A stretch of DNA of 64,000 nucleotides from Caenorhabditis remanei. Taxonomy: Eukaryota; Nematoda; Chromadorea; Rhabditida; Rhabditidae. The translations under genes were made by a program, and so were the position numbers. This document shows positions 13,346 to 24,790 of the stretch, in pieces. The stretch's first letter is position 1, and each line of letters begins with the position of its first letter. The DNA lies in contig NC_071333.1 of assembly GCF_010183535.1 (NCBI RefSeq), positions 19,342,587 through 19,406,586 on the forward strand, written 5' to 3'. Under the pieces are notes generated by a model, which saw nothing but the letters and a program-made list of their open reading frames with translations, was not told the DNA's origin and did not search any database.

Positions 13346-13848
13346 GTACCTCATCCATTTTGCATGTGGTCAAAAAGTCTCTGGCTTTAAGTTTGAAATC
13401 GGGAAGAAACAAGCAGAAACTAGTTTGCTTCAGCTCTATCATCTCGTTTCATTATTATTAGTTACTTTATCGTTTCTGAGATTGTGTTAACCTGTAATCT
13501 TGTTTCTTGCCTAATAAATTCTTGATAAAATTAGTTTTCAATGAGTATAACAAAAACAAAATTACTGGCGATTAGAACAATTAACAAGCAAAAATTGCTT
13601 AGCACTTATACCCTCTAGGCAGGTGTACTACAATTGCCATTGCGACATTAAACTGGGTCAATAAGAAGACCAATTGAGATAAAATATTGAGAGACAGATG
13701 AATAGGAGAGAGGACTGATGGGAGGGGCCACCACTGCTAATTGTGTTGTGGGAAACGAGATTTCTTGGCTGTTGTAGCGTACGTCATTAGGTGACGGTCC
13801 GTTTCTATTCACTTTGTATTACTCTATTTGACTCTGGAGAAATCAATA

Positions 13849-16163
13849 ATGGCTCAACAAAAACCTTTATCATACCTGGCAGCAATCGCCGTTTTAGAAC
13901 AAATGGATTTCATCACAAGGTAAGAATGATTACAGTTTACGTTTGAATAGAATTGGTCAAAATACAGACCTTTGTTGGGTTTTGAAGTTTTGAATGTCTT
14001 AAATCGGCCTAGTCAATTTTTAAACACCCAGAGTTTTCAAATCTATGCTTTTGAAAAGACTATGCAGGCACAACTCATTTTCAGTGTCAGAGTCCCAAAA
14101 AGCTATTTTTGACTATCACGACTTTCAGGATGAATGAGCTCTTGATTTTGTTTTAAAATTCTCATAAATTTTCATCCAATCACAATTAATAGCAGAAAAA
14201 TCTGGCTAGGGAAATCCCATTCGCAAGCGCACCTGCAGCGCGCATACGCGCATAGTGTCCCTAATATTCAACAATAGCAAGAGGTGTCTCGTAGGTTTGC
14301 GGAGCTACAGCTAGTGGAAGAGGACATCGGGACACACAGGTGTATGGGTGCGCTCGCGGGTTGTGGAGGAGGAGGAGGACACACAGATTTCTGGTGTCTC
14401 TTTGTCACGCTGTGTGTAAAAAACAATGAGACTAGCGTTAGATAATGAAGCAGACGATAAGGAGCACCCTGGGAATGTTTTGAAAATTCTCAAAGTCATA
14501 GATTGTGAATAATTATAGGGCGAGATAAACAGCGGAGCGCACTGCAGATGAGCCAGACTTATCAATTACACTTTGGTATTTTGATGGCCTATTCGGGTTG
14601 ATTATTTTTAACTCAATCCGTCATGTGTCGCATTCCTAATGGTCAGTATTGTAGGTCCGGTTCAATGCAATATAGTGCATTTTTGCTTGCATGCGTTGTG
14701 ATACAAACTTTTCTATCAGTTTGAATTATGATTTGAAAATGGTGCCCACATTTTTCTAGGTTTCTGGCTTAGCCAGGTATCTTTTTATCTACGTCATCCC
14801 TCTTGGTTTCACTTTATTTAACATTACAACAAGGAAAAAAATAGAGTTTTCTGCAAAAAGACACAATTCGAAACTGCTAGTCAAAGACGTCATTTGAAAC
14901 TCATAATTGGGAAAACTGAGTTTTCACTGAAATAAAGTTATGACACCATTTTAGTCATTCACACCAATGATTTATAGGAAACATCTTGCATACCGCGTCA
15001 GTGCTCTTCAATGTCTCGACGATCGTGTGACCACTAGGATCAAGTTTCTGAAGTTGACCCCGTGGAGTGTTACAATCGACAAAACTTCCTATACGTATAA
15101 GTATGGGCAGGAAGAAATGGAAGCGAAATTGATAGAAGGCGACATAAATATTGAAGACAGAAGAAGCGAATTCCGGCATAGAATATTTGAAGATGTTATA
15201 GCAGACAATAACGGTGCCGAGCATGTTGTGGAGAGACTGGTGGAGGAAGCTGGAGTGTTTCCTAATGGTATTGATTTAGCTGCGTTTTTCGATAGAACGC
15301 ATGTTCGAGGTGTTGTGCAATATGATAAGCATTTGGAGCGTAGAATACTTCATTGCTCTGCTGCTGGAGAAGAAACACGTTATGTTCACATTCATCGAGA
15401 TGGAAAAATTCAAGATATGCTTCGTCGCCAAATTCAAAAACTTTTCGGACAGGCTCGCATTCACCACGTTGAACATCTTGATATTGGAATTGATTATGGA
15501 GTTTTAAGACTTCCAAGAGGTCTCGTATTCAAAGGGAAACAGCTGACATGTTTGGAAAATGCAAACTCTACTATTAATAGTATTCTACCAATCATTCATA
15601 ATTCTAGCCTTCCATTTAAAAATCTCTCTGTCAAACTCCGGAGCAAACGAGATTCAGTTCTTAACAATCAAGTACTGACTCAAACTGAGAATCTGGTTAT
15701 TCAAATGCCATCTGCACTTTATGATTCTTGGGCTCAAACGATCATAGAACTACCTAATACGATCATTCACCTGGAGAACACGGATATTCCATTGAATGAT
15801 CTGGCTGCTATTGCGGAAAACTGGATCGAAAACTTCAAAGATGTCGGAAACAAGCTTAGCATGGTGTCATTAAATAGCGCTGAGTTCGCAATAGACGCCT
15901 TTGAAGCGAGAGTTCAAGCAACCAGAAAATTTCTTTCATCAAGACAGTGAGTTTGCCATATCCACAATATTTTGAAGTATATGAGCCATTTTCGCAGGTG
16001 CCAATGCGCAAGCCGACAGCTAACTGCTCATTCGGAATTGGTTGTGTACGGATATGAAAACCCAAACTTTGTGGAGGAACTCCAGGATGAAGAAGGAGGA
16101 AATCCTTGGGTTATTGTGATGGAAATATTGCCAATCGGATCATCTGTCGACCTTATCAACTGA
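13849..16163 (+). CDS. DUF3557-family protein (Caenorhabditis-specific), 401 aa
   Basis: Model: exons 13849-13919, 14978-15946 and 15998-16163, with GT-AG introns of 1,058 and 51 nt that keep the frame. Exon 1 encodes MAQQKPLSYLAAIAVLEQM, the usual short N-terminal exon of this family. Splicing it to exon 2 gives ITRKHLAYRVSALQCLDDRV, which matches the family pattern of a conserved R..L..R....L..D motif followed by a beta-rich segment (VTIDKTSYTY). The C-terminal part carries the family's WIENFKDVGNKLSMVSLNS stretch, and exon 3 ends with the ELVVYGYENPN..PWVIVMEI tail. Function is unknown for the family; no signal peptide or membrane segment is visible. A second family member lies at 38.8-40.4 kb on the other strand. 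A possible AATAAA is at 16,619. Family assignment is from recalled motif pattern, not a search. Confidence 0.8.
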
Positions 16164-16264
16164 AATTGTTCTACTACAAACTATATCAATGGGTTTTTCA
16201 CTTTTAGTCAATCTTTAAATTACTCTTTTCTTATGACTGTAACTCAAAACACCGTTACCTTTGC

Positions 16265-16406
16265 AGCCGAGCTCTATTGATAGCAATGGAAAATTTTGTA
16301 CATCACAGTGAATGTTTAAAGTTTTGTTCTTATTATACCGGCTATATGATTTCGAATGTTCACCGTGACACAAAAAATTTCTCATTGTTGTCAATAGCAC
16401 GCGGCT
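16265..16406. repeat. Imperfect inverted repeat (hairpin MITE remnant)
   Basis: The arm 16,265-16,316 (AGCCGAGCTCTATTGATAGC onward) is matched in reverse complement by 16,354-16,406 (ending GTCAATAGCACGCGGCT), with a spacer of about 40 nt. Direct copies of TGTAACTCA lie just outside at about 16,239 and 16,434. This is 100 bp downstream of the DUF3557 gene. Confidence 0.6.
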
Positions 16407-16724
16407 ACGGAAGTAGCCTTATCGTGATTTATGTAACTCAGAACGCTGTCGTGAGGTTTTTTTCGCGATATTCAACCTAACATTGAACAATGAGGTGTCT
16501 TACTAATGAATACAATCCTTTATTATTCTGCTTTCTGAATCTGATGTTATTTACACTTTTTTTCTTATCATGTTTTCCTGTTCCACATTACAATTTATTC
16601 TCTTGTTCCATATCCTGCAATAAAACAAAAAAATTTCAAGAATATCTCCAGTTCAGAGTTGAGCGAGAATCCGCCTTGGTTATATGAACGAGTCTGTCTA
16701 GAGAAACCATGTCTTTATTTTTAG

Positions 16725-17280
16725 AGTATTGCCGAGCCAGTTTCCTCTAAACCACTTCTTACAACTCCAAGCGGTGAGCAGCACCGCTAGGATTCGTTGC
16801 CAGATAATTCTGATGTGCATGCTCAGACTGCTCCGAGTGCTCCGACTACCATCGCGAATTCTACTGCTCTTCCTACTGTTATCTTTGTCAGATGCTTCAA
16901 CTGTAAGTCTAAATAAAGAGACAATGGAAAACCAATGTGTGACCCATGTGAAATCTCATACACAAAAAATAAGGTTTGTTGATTTTGATTGATCCCGAAT
17001 CCACATGAGTCATCTAATTAGGTTTGTCATTTTTCAGTCCAACCGTCCAGTGACATCACATAAAAGTGGCATCACGCCGAATGATGTTTTGCTCCAATGC
17101 AACCGTTTCCATCGGTGATTGCCCACGCCAAATGGGACATTTCTCTACAACTACCTCGCAGAACAAGACAGTGCTCAACGGGGACAAAAGGGGCGGTGTT
17201 TCCTAAACAACGCAATTTAATACCTCGAAATGAACACAATGAACTTGTTATCATTCTGTCCGGTTTTGTACCGGTTTAAA
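16725..17280 (+). pseudogene. Possible decayed Ser/Thr-rich coding remnant
   Basis: Short coding-like stretches lie in shifting frames. AEPVSSKPLLTTPSGEQHR ends in a stop. In another frame come DSLPDNSDVHAQTAPSAPTT and RCFNCKSK, and then, after TTTTCAG, SNRPVTSHKSGITPNDVLLQ. No single frame or splice path joins them. The segment is present on the copy A side of the tandem duplication and missing from the matching place near 26.1 kb. It could equally be non-coding sequence with biased composition. Confidence 0.25.
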
Positions 17281-17640
17281 AAAATTATCTCTGCCCTTTT
17301 CACAAAATCTTTTCTTTTTTCAAAATATTTTCATTGAAACTTTCATTTACTCGAATAAAATCATATCTGACCCTTTTTTGTAAGATACCGTTTCTGATGA
17401 ATATTATTTGATAAAGTGAATTAAATGCGGTTTAAAATAATGGAGGATAATAGGGCACATAAAGTTGAAAGCACCAACAATTAGATTTATATACCGTTCG
17501 AAAGACGTTTTTGAGTATAATTTTCAAAAAGTTGTTTTCAAAGTTCTATTTATCATCTTTTTTACATTTCAATCAGTCGAAAATCTGCGCGATGAGATTA
17601 TATTTCTTAATTAATTGTGTCTAGTCTGATCAATGTTCAA

Positions 17641-17704
17641 GGTCAGATTAGAAAGGGGGGGGGAACTTTGTGTAACAAGGATAGTCTAGCCTTTCCCCCC
17701 CCCC
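17641..17704 (+). repeat. Facing poly-G / poly-C tracts upstream of receptor copy A
   Basis: A run of G near 17,655 and a run of C near 17,695 face each other across about 40 nt (GAACTTTGTGTAACAAGGA between), able to pair. The matching place in unit B (about 26,345-26,393) keeps only a short G run and a C run, so the tracts have changed length since duplication. Confidence 0.7.
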
Positions 17705-18027
17705 TTTTCCCATATGCTGTGGTGTCGCGTCTGCTTGGAAGCAGTATCTACATACAATGGTCACGTGAAATTGGCTCTTATGATCTAAAAATAGAAGACT
17801 CATAACCACATGTGTTCCTCCAGACAAGACATCTCTCTTTCTCTGATTCCTCTTTATAGTTGAGTAGCTCCTCCCCTTCTTGAAAAGATAAGATCTCTTT
17901 AGGCTTGTTCCCTTACTTTCCGCAACTTTTCTAGTTCACAAACTTTTCCAAAATTCAGTCCCTGGTATTATTGAGCCCGTAGATTCTGAATCTGAATTAA
18001 AATTCTGGTAAATGTAACTGTGAGCCC

Positions 18028-18150
18028 AGTTATGGCACGTCAAGTTTTTCCTATGGTTACCTTGACACGCGGTTGGTCAAAAGTTTTAACCATAGGTGAT
18101 ATAAGGGAGGAAAAAGCTTAACCATAGGTAAAATTTGACATGTCATAACT
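18028..18150. repeat. 123-bp palindromic MITE, upstream of receptor copy A
   Basis: The left end AGTTATGGCACGTCAAGTTT and the right end, read in reverse complement as AGTTATGACATGTCAAATTT, form inverted repeats of about 32 bp that continue into CCTATGGTTA. A further TTAACCATAGG lies inside. The same element is at the same relative place before copy B, so it was present before the duplication. It lies about 70 bp before the first coding exon. Confidence 0.75.
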
Positions 18151-18252
18151 CGACAGACCGGAAGATTTGCCACATTTTCTTCTGATTGCACATTATATTT
18201 GAATTATCCACCCATTTTCAGGTTTCCTTCTCAATTGACAGAAGTTGATGAA

Positions 18253-21200
18253 ATGGAGTCAAAGAAACCAGAATTTGAAGGAAAGATATGCCCAGTCTGC
18301 GGTGATCGAGTATCCGGATATCACTATGGCATTTTGACTTGTGAAAGTTGCAAGGTTAGTTATTTGAATTCTTTCAGGATTTCTTGGTTGGCTGTGAAAG
18401 CCCGGATTTTGGCACCAAACTCAAAATTTTCTTTTTTTCACAGGGGTGCAAGGCGTAAGGCCTGAAATGAATAGATTCGAATTTTTTCTGAGTTGCGTTG
18501 CGAGTGCGTCGCGGTTTATATTAAAAGATACGACAAATAAACGTAAAATTTGAATTTTCTGATCAGTCAAGTCTTTTTTGACACTTGGGCGACGGAGCGC
18601 ATTTCCGCGACCATACGCCTCGCACTGCTGTGATAAGGTCGTTTGTAGTAAGGAAGTTGAAAGACACGTATAGGTCGGCACAGTTCTTTCAACTGCGCTC
18701 TACCAAAATGCCGTTGAAAATGCCTCTTCTTCTCTGAGTCTCTTAATTTAGCACACAGTTTTCTTCGGTTTCGGTAGAGCGTAGTTGTAAGAAGCATGTC
18801 GTGCTAATATATTCTTTTTCTCTAGATATTTACTGATTTAAATACAGTGCTCCACATAATTATACGATCACCAACAAAAATGGTCGAAAATTTTTTTTCG
18901 GCTGTTTCGGGAAATTTATTTTGCTTTAGTGAAAAGCATCTACAGAGGTGATATTTATGGTCCTACAGCGAGATCAATTTAACGATGAGCAAGCCTTAAT
19001 TTTCAAATTTTCTTAAGAGGCGTTGTCTGTAAGATGAGGATTCCTCTTGGCACAGTTGCAAAAAGTTGTTTCAATCCGAACTCTTTTTACAGCATATGTA
19101 CCCCTATGGTAGTGATTTACAAAAAATATGTCACCAGTCCTCTATGACGTCATCCTAGGAAAATATGCCCAATAAGTGACTTTTCACCCAAAAATTCATA
19201 AAAATTTTAATTTTCCAGATAACATCGGGAAACATTTGCAACATGTTAGGAATGTTTTTTACTACCCCTACACAAATTTCCAGCCCCCCAGACACCCCAG
19301 AAACCGTTCAATTGAATTTCATTTTCATGTTTTTTCAACTTTTCTCAAAAATTCCCTCTAGAAGTCCTCAAATTTCACATTGTATACGTATTTGCCGCAA
19401 AAAGTTCTATTAGGTCCAATTAGTAACATCAAAAAGTAGGGGGACCATTTTGAGATATTTCGATTTTTTGAAAAATCACATAAGGGTCCCCCCTTATGAA
19501 AATTTCATTTTTGAAAAAAACTTCAAAAAAAAATTAACTCCGAAAATGATCAGAATATTGATAAAACACTTGGAATAAGCCAATCCCAAAATATTAGATC
19601 TCAGAAATGCGTTTGAACGGATTCCGTTTTTTTGATCATTCAATTTTTTTCCGGTTTTCTCGTTTTCATCAATAATTCGTACAGAAGTCCTCTAATTTTA
19701 AAGGATATCCTAATTTCTCGCAAAATTTAACATATAGTTCAATTGACATCATTAAAAAACAGGGGGACCATTTTGCGATTTTTCTATTTATTTCGAAATT
19801 CAGATAAGGGTTCCCCCTTATGAAAGAAAATTTTTATCAAAAAAATAATTCAACTTTTTTTTGATGCAAAAAACGTTCAAACTATAAAAAAATGGTTTCG
19901 ATGTTTTATCAATGTTCTCAACGTTTTTGCATCAAAAAAAATTGAAATATTTTTTTGATAAAAATTTTCTTTCATAAGGGGGGACCCTTATCTGAATTTC
20001 GAAATAAATGTAAAAATCTCAAAATGGTCCCCCTGTTTTTTAATGATGTCAATTGAACTATATGTTAAATTTTGCGAGGAATTAGGATATATTTTAAAAA
20101 TTGAGGACTTCTGTACGAATTATTGATAAAAACGGGAAAAAACTGGAAAAAAATTGAATGATCAAAAAAACGGAATCCGTTCAAACACATTTCTGAGTTT
20201 TTATAATTTGTGAGTGGTTTATTCCAAGTGTTTTATCAATATTCTGATCATTTTCGGCCTTAATTTTTTTTTGAAATTTTTTTCAAAAATGAAATTTTCA
20301 TAAGGGGGGACCCTTATGTGATTTTTGAAAAAATCGAAATATCTCAAAATGGTCCCCCTACTTTTTGATGTTACTAATTGGACCTAATAGAACTTTTTGC
20401 GGGGAATACATATACAATGTGAAATTTGAGGACTTCTAGAGGAATTTTCGAGAAAAGTTGAAAAAACATGAAAATGAAATTTAATTGAACGGTTTCTGAG
20501 GTGTCTGGGATTCTGGAAATTTGTGTTGGGGTAGTCAAAAACATTCCTAACATGTTGCAAATGTTTCCCGATGTTATCTGAAAAATTTAAATTTTTGTGA
20601 ACTTTTAGGTGAAAAGTCGATTATTGGGCATATTTTCCTATGATGACGTCATAGGGGACTGGTGACATATTTTTTGTAAATTACTACCATAGGGGTACAT
20701 ATGCTGTAAAAAGAGTTCGGATTGAAACAACTTTTTGCAACTGTGCCAAGGCCCAACACAAACATTCTCACTCTTACAGATAGTGCCTCTTAAATATCCG
20801 TTTTTTCGCTCCACAAAATGATACGATCAGTGTGTTTTTTTTAATTTTTTTTCACTTTTTTTGAAGTTTTACTTTTTTGATAAATTAATTTTTGTTATTT
20901 TTTTCACACTTTACAGGTATGGCGAAGGGAAAACCTCTCACCGACTATGAGAAAGGCCAAGTTGACTTGAAACTTGCTCAAGGTGTCCCGCATAGACAAA
21001 TCGCTAGAGAAATGAAACGATCATTCAACATGATCAATCGGTATGCTAATAACCCGGCCACTTATGGCACGAAAAAATCATCCGGACGTCCATCACTTCT
21101 TTCGAATCGAGATAAGCGAAGAATTATCCGTCGAGCATCGAATTCTGTCGTATCTTGCTCGCGAATTCGTGCAGAATTGAAATTGGATGTCTCCAGGGAA

Positions 21201-24200
21201 ACCATCCGAAGGGTTCTTGCTAAATCCAAGTTTATTCAACGTAGAAGAATGCGAAAGGCACCATCTCTGACTGATAAACACCGAAAAAACAGGATGGAAT
21301 TCGCCAAAAAGAATCAAAAGACAGACTGGCGCAGCGTAAGGATTACGGTAGTTACGGTTGTCTTAATTTTCAATTTCAGGTTGTATTCTCGGATGAAAAA
21401 AAATTCAATTGTGATGGACCCGATGGATTCCGCGATTATTGGCATGACATACGCAAAGAAAAACTTCGTTTTTCTCGTCGAAATTTCAAAGGAGGAGGAA
21501 CAATGGTTTGGATCGCTGTCAGCTCGATCGGCCGTGTCAAATTGTGTTTTGTTTCAAAAAAAATGGACGGAGCGGAATACAGATATGTGTTGAGACGTGG
21601 TCTGGCACCATTTTGGCGTCGTAATCGTAACAAATCATTCACTTATATGCAAGACGGAGCGCCTTGTCATCGTGCACGTAAAACGATCCAATGGATAAAC
21701 AACCATGGAATTCCTGTATTGGACTGGCCTTCCTGTTCACCAGATTTAAACCTGGTTGAGAATATCTGGGGATATATGGTACGTAAAATCTACGATGGTA
21801 ACAATTGCTACGATACGATTGACAGTCTCAAAAAAGCCATTATCGAAGCCTGGCATCAAGTGGACCAGCAACTTCTGGACAACCTTTACCTTTCAATGGA
21901 TAATCGAATTTTTGATGTTACTAGCCAGAACGGAGGCCCAATTAATTATTGAAATGCTCTTAACATGTTACATTTTTGATTTTTACCACATTTTGTCGAC
22001 TGATCGTATCATTTTGTGGATAAATTTTTTGTTGATTTTTGATAAATTTTTGTTAACTTGTTTTGGAGTGTTTCTGTCACAGTTTTTAATAAGAAATATG
22101 AAACTAAAGCTCAAAGTACATGTTTTCACAAGAGACATCACTTTCCGAAAAAAAAATTAGTTTTTGAGATTTTTGAAAATTTTGAGTTGATCGTATAATT
22201 ATGTGGAGCAGTGTATTTTAATTGTTGAAATTTGTATTGTTTTTACAGGGATTCTTCAAACGCACCGTGCAAGATAGTAAGGTGAGTAAATACGGAAGAA
22301 AAATAAAAATGATGTTTATTTGAAAACAAATTGAATTATTTGGAAATTATTCAGAAAAAAGTCAAGATTTTTGTTTAATATTCAGAACGAAATCAAAAGA
22401 TGTATATGTAGGATAATTTAACCACTTTTTTTTGTTCCAGCATTTCCGATGTGCTTTGCAATCCAACTGCCACGTAGACCAATCCTGCCGAAAGCGATGC
22501 CCAAGTTGTCGATTCCAAAAGTGTCTAGTGATGGGGATGAAGACGGACGGTACTGTAGAGAATGAAAATAAGCATACTTGTCAAAACTCGATCCGGGTAG
22601 GCCGGGGACGTGACCAAGCCTCAAAGTTCAAAACCAGTTTCCATAAAATCTCAAAAATGACCAATTTTCCATCGGGCCGGGTCTTAATATTGCTGACAAG
22701 TATGGAGTATGCATTTTGACAATAAAAAATTGTTTTTCAGTAGTACGTGCAGATAAAAAAAGAGGTGGAAGGAATAAATTCAACTCATACTACGTGATGG
22801 ATCGAAAATGGAGAGTTGCTTTATCTATGGAGTCACAGCCAGAACCACGTTTCACGACAGCTGGAAATCAAGCTTCTATAGAGTAAGGTTATACCTTAGG
22901 GTTATAGAAACTCCAGATGAAGCATCTCCGCTATAGCAAAAATTTGCGTGAAATCAGCGCGAAATTCAAAAAAATATTATAGCCCCTCCACGCTATAAAA
23001 ACGCGCTTTACTAGACTTCCGGTGACGCGGGAAAATAATTCGAGCTCATATGTACTAATTTCATATGACCATGTGTATATACATCACAACTAAACATTAT
23101 TTTTTCAGTTCAACTGGTCAAAATGCACAAACTCAATATCACGATCCTACAAAAATAAGAACGGAATATGATGCACATCTTCAAAGTCTGAGCTCATATT
23201 CACTTTTTTCCCCAGCATTTTATCAACCACTGCCGCAAATGATGCCAATCACAACTAACACTCAATTTCTGGTACCATCCTCACCATCGAGTAAGTACCA
23301 AAACATATACTCGGATTTTCCAATCTCCTAATTTTCAGCCAGCACTCCATCCCCAATCCTCACACTCTGCTCTGCACCAACCGAAAGGACAGAGGTTTTC
23401 AGCAGCTCCATATGCAAAGCTATGCCAGATGACTCTGTCATACCACTAATTCTTTCTAGAACTGTCAATAATGACGCTCACGCGTTTGCAATTCAAGTTG
23501 CTGATGAAAATTTGCGAGAGATTGTCAACTGGGCGAAGCAAGATGAAACTTTCAGCAAGCTCGAGGTGAAAAAGTCGTTATCTAAGTATCAGACTTGCAA
23601 CAATTTTTTTGAGAAAACCTTCTTGAGACTGATTTTCTGTACTGTAACAAAAAACTTTTGTCAAGGATTAAAAAAAAAAATCAATTTCGCGGCCGAAACG
23701 CAATGTTGTGAGTGTGTTGTGATTTTGGAGTGCAAGCGGAGCGAACGATATTCCAGCTGATTTGTTAACAAACAACATTTTTCAAGAGAAACTCGTGTTA
23801 TAATTGATGAGATATATGCAAATATAACAAAAAACGTTGAAAACATCGATGAATTACAATTTTATCTCATAATTCAATGTTCCTCGTTAAAAAATCAGCA
23901 GGAATTTCATCCGCGCCGCTTGCAGTTTAAGCTCCGCCAACAACACCCTGCCGCACTTGCGTTAGGTCGAAACGTTATTTTTTCACAGTGTCATAAGAAA
24001 TTAACTGAAGTAAAACCCATAATTTCAGTTGAATGACCAAACGAAATTACTGCAAACGTCCTGGATGACAATTCACATCATTGATATCACGAATGCAATG
24101 GTGTTGGGCACCGTTCATCCACGATACAACATCGGAAACGGAGAAGAGTAAGTTTCGACTAAACAATCTGTAAAATCAATCGTTTACAGAGTCTCCGTCG

Positions 24201-24652
24201 GCTTCATTGCACTTCTTGGTAACCAGAACTTGGTGTCTTCTTGGGAGAATATAGTAATCAGACTAAGGAACTTCGGATTCAACAAATACGACTACTGTGC
24301 TTTCCGTTGCTTGGCTCTACTCGACGAAGGACATAACGCCACTGTCAATGCGGGGAGGTTACAAATACTCCACGCTTGGAGTGAAGTCAGGTCGAACACC
24401 GCGTTTTTAGAAATCTTCAATCAAATCAGGTGAGCCCATAAAACTTTTTATATAGTTTACAACAGAATGTATTATTTCAGACATCTAGCCAGCATCTCAA
24501 TTCAATATGTTTGGGGACTTCAATACACCCGTCCTTCCGTTTGGGCACTTCTCAATCCGAATACATCGGTTGCTCTTGAATTGATCAAAGCCAATTCCAC
24601 CCGTTCATCTGGTGATACAGAAGTCACTTCAAGACAATTGCAAACTCCTTAA
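18253..24652 (+). CDS. NR5A (FTZ-F1/NHR-25-like) nuclear hormone receptor, copy A, 441 aa
   Basis: Exons: 18253-18354, 22249-22281, 22441-22549, 22741-22882, 23109-23290, 23339-23565, 24029-24147, 24190-24429, 24481-24652; all introns GT-AG and in frame. The DNA-binding domain starts near residue 11 ([20 protein letters not shown]). It has P-box CESCKGFF, second finger C-x5-C-x9-C-x2-C, and the NR5 Ftz-F1 box [15 protein letters not shown] Ser/Pro/Gln-rich hinge follows. The ligand domain keeps the NR signature [20 protein letters not shown] with [26 protein letters not shown] and an AF-2-like VALELI near the C-terminus. NR5A receptors bind extended half-sites as monomers and regulate transcription. 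Known NHR-25 is longer and has a more conserved Ftz-F1 box (this one continues [10 protein letters not shown]), so this is read as a diverged paralog, not the ortholog. ATG 18253 is the first in-frame Met after acceptor TTTTCAG at 18,221; a further upstream exon is possible. Confidence 0.85.
19017..20789. mobile_element. 1.77-kb foldback (palindromic) element with TTAA target duplications, nested in the Tc3-like transposon
   Basis: TTAA flanks both ends (19,013-19,016 and 20,790-20,793). The ends are GAGGCGTTGTCTGTAAGA and, inverted, GAGGCACTATCTGTAAGA. Nearly the whole element is one imperfect inverted repeat: arms of about 860 bp meet near 19,890. For example, TAGGGGGACCATTTTGAGAT on the left has its reverse complement near 20,340, and CATATGTACCCCTATGGTAG its partner near 20,690. 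No ORF of note is present. TTAA duplications are typical of piggyBac-type transposases, so it is probably a non-autonomous element moved by one; that is inference. Confidence 0.88.
20919..21952 (+). CDS. Tc3-like transposase, 329 aa
   Basis: Exons 20919-21335 and 21380-21952, joined across a 44-nt GT-AG intron, give 330 codons including stop. The N-terminus ([20 protein letters not shown]) is the paired-like helix-turn-helix region that binds the inverted repeats. The catalytic core shows FSDEKKF, then MQDGAPCH, then [12 protein letters not shown]. There are exactly 34 residues between the second Asp and the Glu, the DD34E spacing of Tc1-type enzymes. The protein ends GGPINY, close to the Tc3 ending. 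No stop or frameshift is visible, so the enzyme may still be functional. It would cut and paste elements carrying the matching ends and would leave a TA duplication. The start follows an acceptor-like TTTACAG, so an upstream untranslated exon is likely. Confidence 0.93.
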
Positions 24653-24708
24653 ACGACTTTAAGACCTGTAGATGACTTCCTAAATTGTGTACATGACTTC
24701 CTAAATTG

Positions 24709-24790
24709 TTATTATCGGTTTGCGAATCCTTGCCGAGGAGTGTTAAAAGCGCATGAAAACCCCCGGAAAGGGTTTGTGAACCGATAATAA
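24709..24790. repeat. Short hairpin MITE, internally deleted form, 3' of copy A
   Basis: TTATTATCGGTTTGCGAATC is matched inverted by the end GTTTGTGAACCGATAATAA. The matching place behind copy B (30,344-30,533) has a 190-bp version with the same ends, so the two copies differ by an internal deletion or expansion. Confidence 0.7.

Larger units (their letters stand above)
11421..13848. other. Intergenic flank of the satellite, no confident gene
   Basis: AT-rich sequence between the satellite and the first gene. It holds a stray satellite monomer, a diverged direct repeat, a short repeat fragment near 12,800-12,860 also found inverted in intron 1 of both nuclear receptor genes, and one decayed coding-like stretch. 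No ORF longer than about 85 codons looks like protein. Confidence 0.6.
18845..22213 (+). mobile_element. Tc3-like Tc1/mariner DNA transposon in intron 1 of receptor copy A
   Basis: Flanked by TA on both sides, with ends CAGTGCTCCACATAATTATA and, inverted, CACTGCTCCACATAATTATA; both continue to CGATCA. A near-identical second motif, CCACAAAATGATACGATCAG, lies inward on the left (20,811) and inverted on the right (22,000). Not counting the nested insertion, each inner motif is about 180 bp from the end, matching the two-binding-site termini described for Tc3. The uninterrupted element would be about 1.6 kb. Copy B has the empty site in the matching intron. The transposase frame is open. Confidence 0.92.

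Noticed and set aside
16490..16687. 65-codon plus-strand ORF behind the first DUF3557 gene
   Set aside because: A run of hydrophobic residues from T-rich sequence, ending in 3' flank; no continuation or homology pattern.
18421..18797. Minus-strand ORFs inside intron 1 of receptor copy A, also at 26,944-27,300 in copy B
   Set aside because: They run across an intronic repeat with TTACAACTGCGCTC ends and partly across antisense of a coding exon; no motif is recognised.
21503..22160. Separate plus-strand ORFs over the transposase 3' half
   Set aside because: The first is the in-frame second exon of the transposase; the other is an overlapping frame running into the transposon end.
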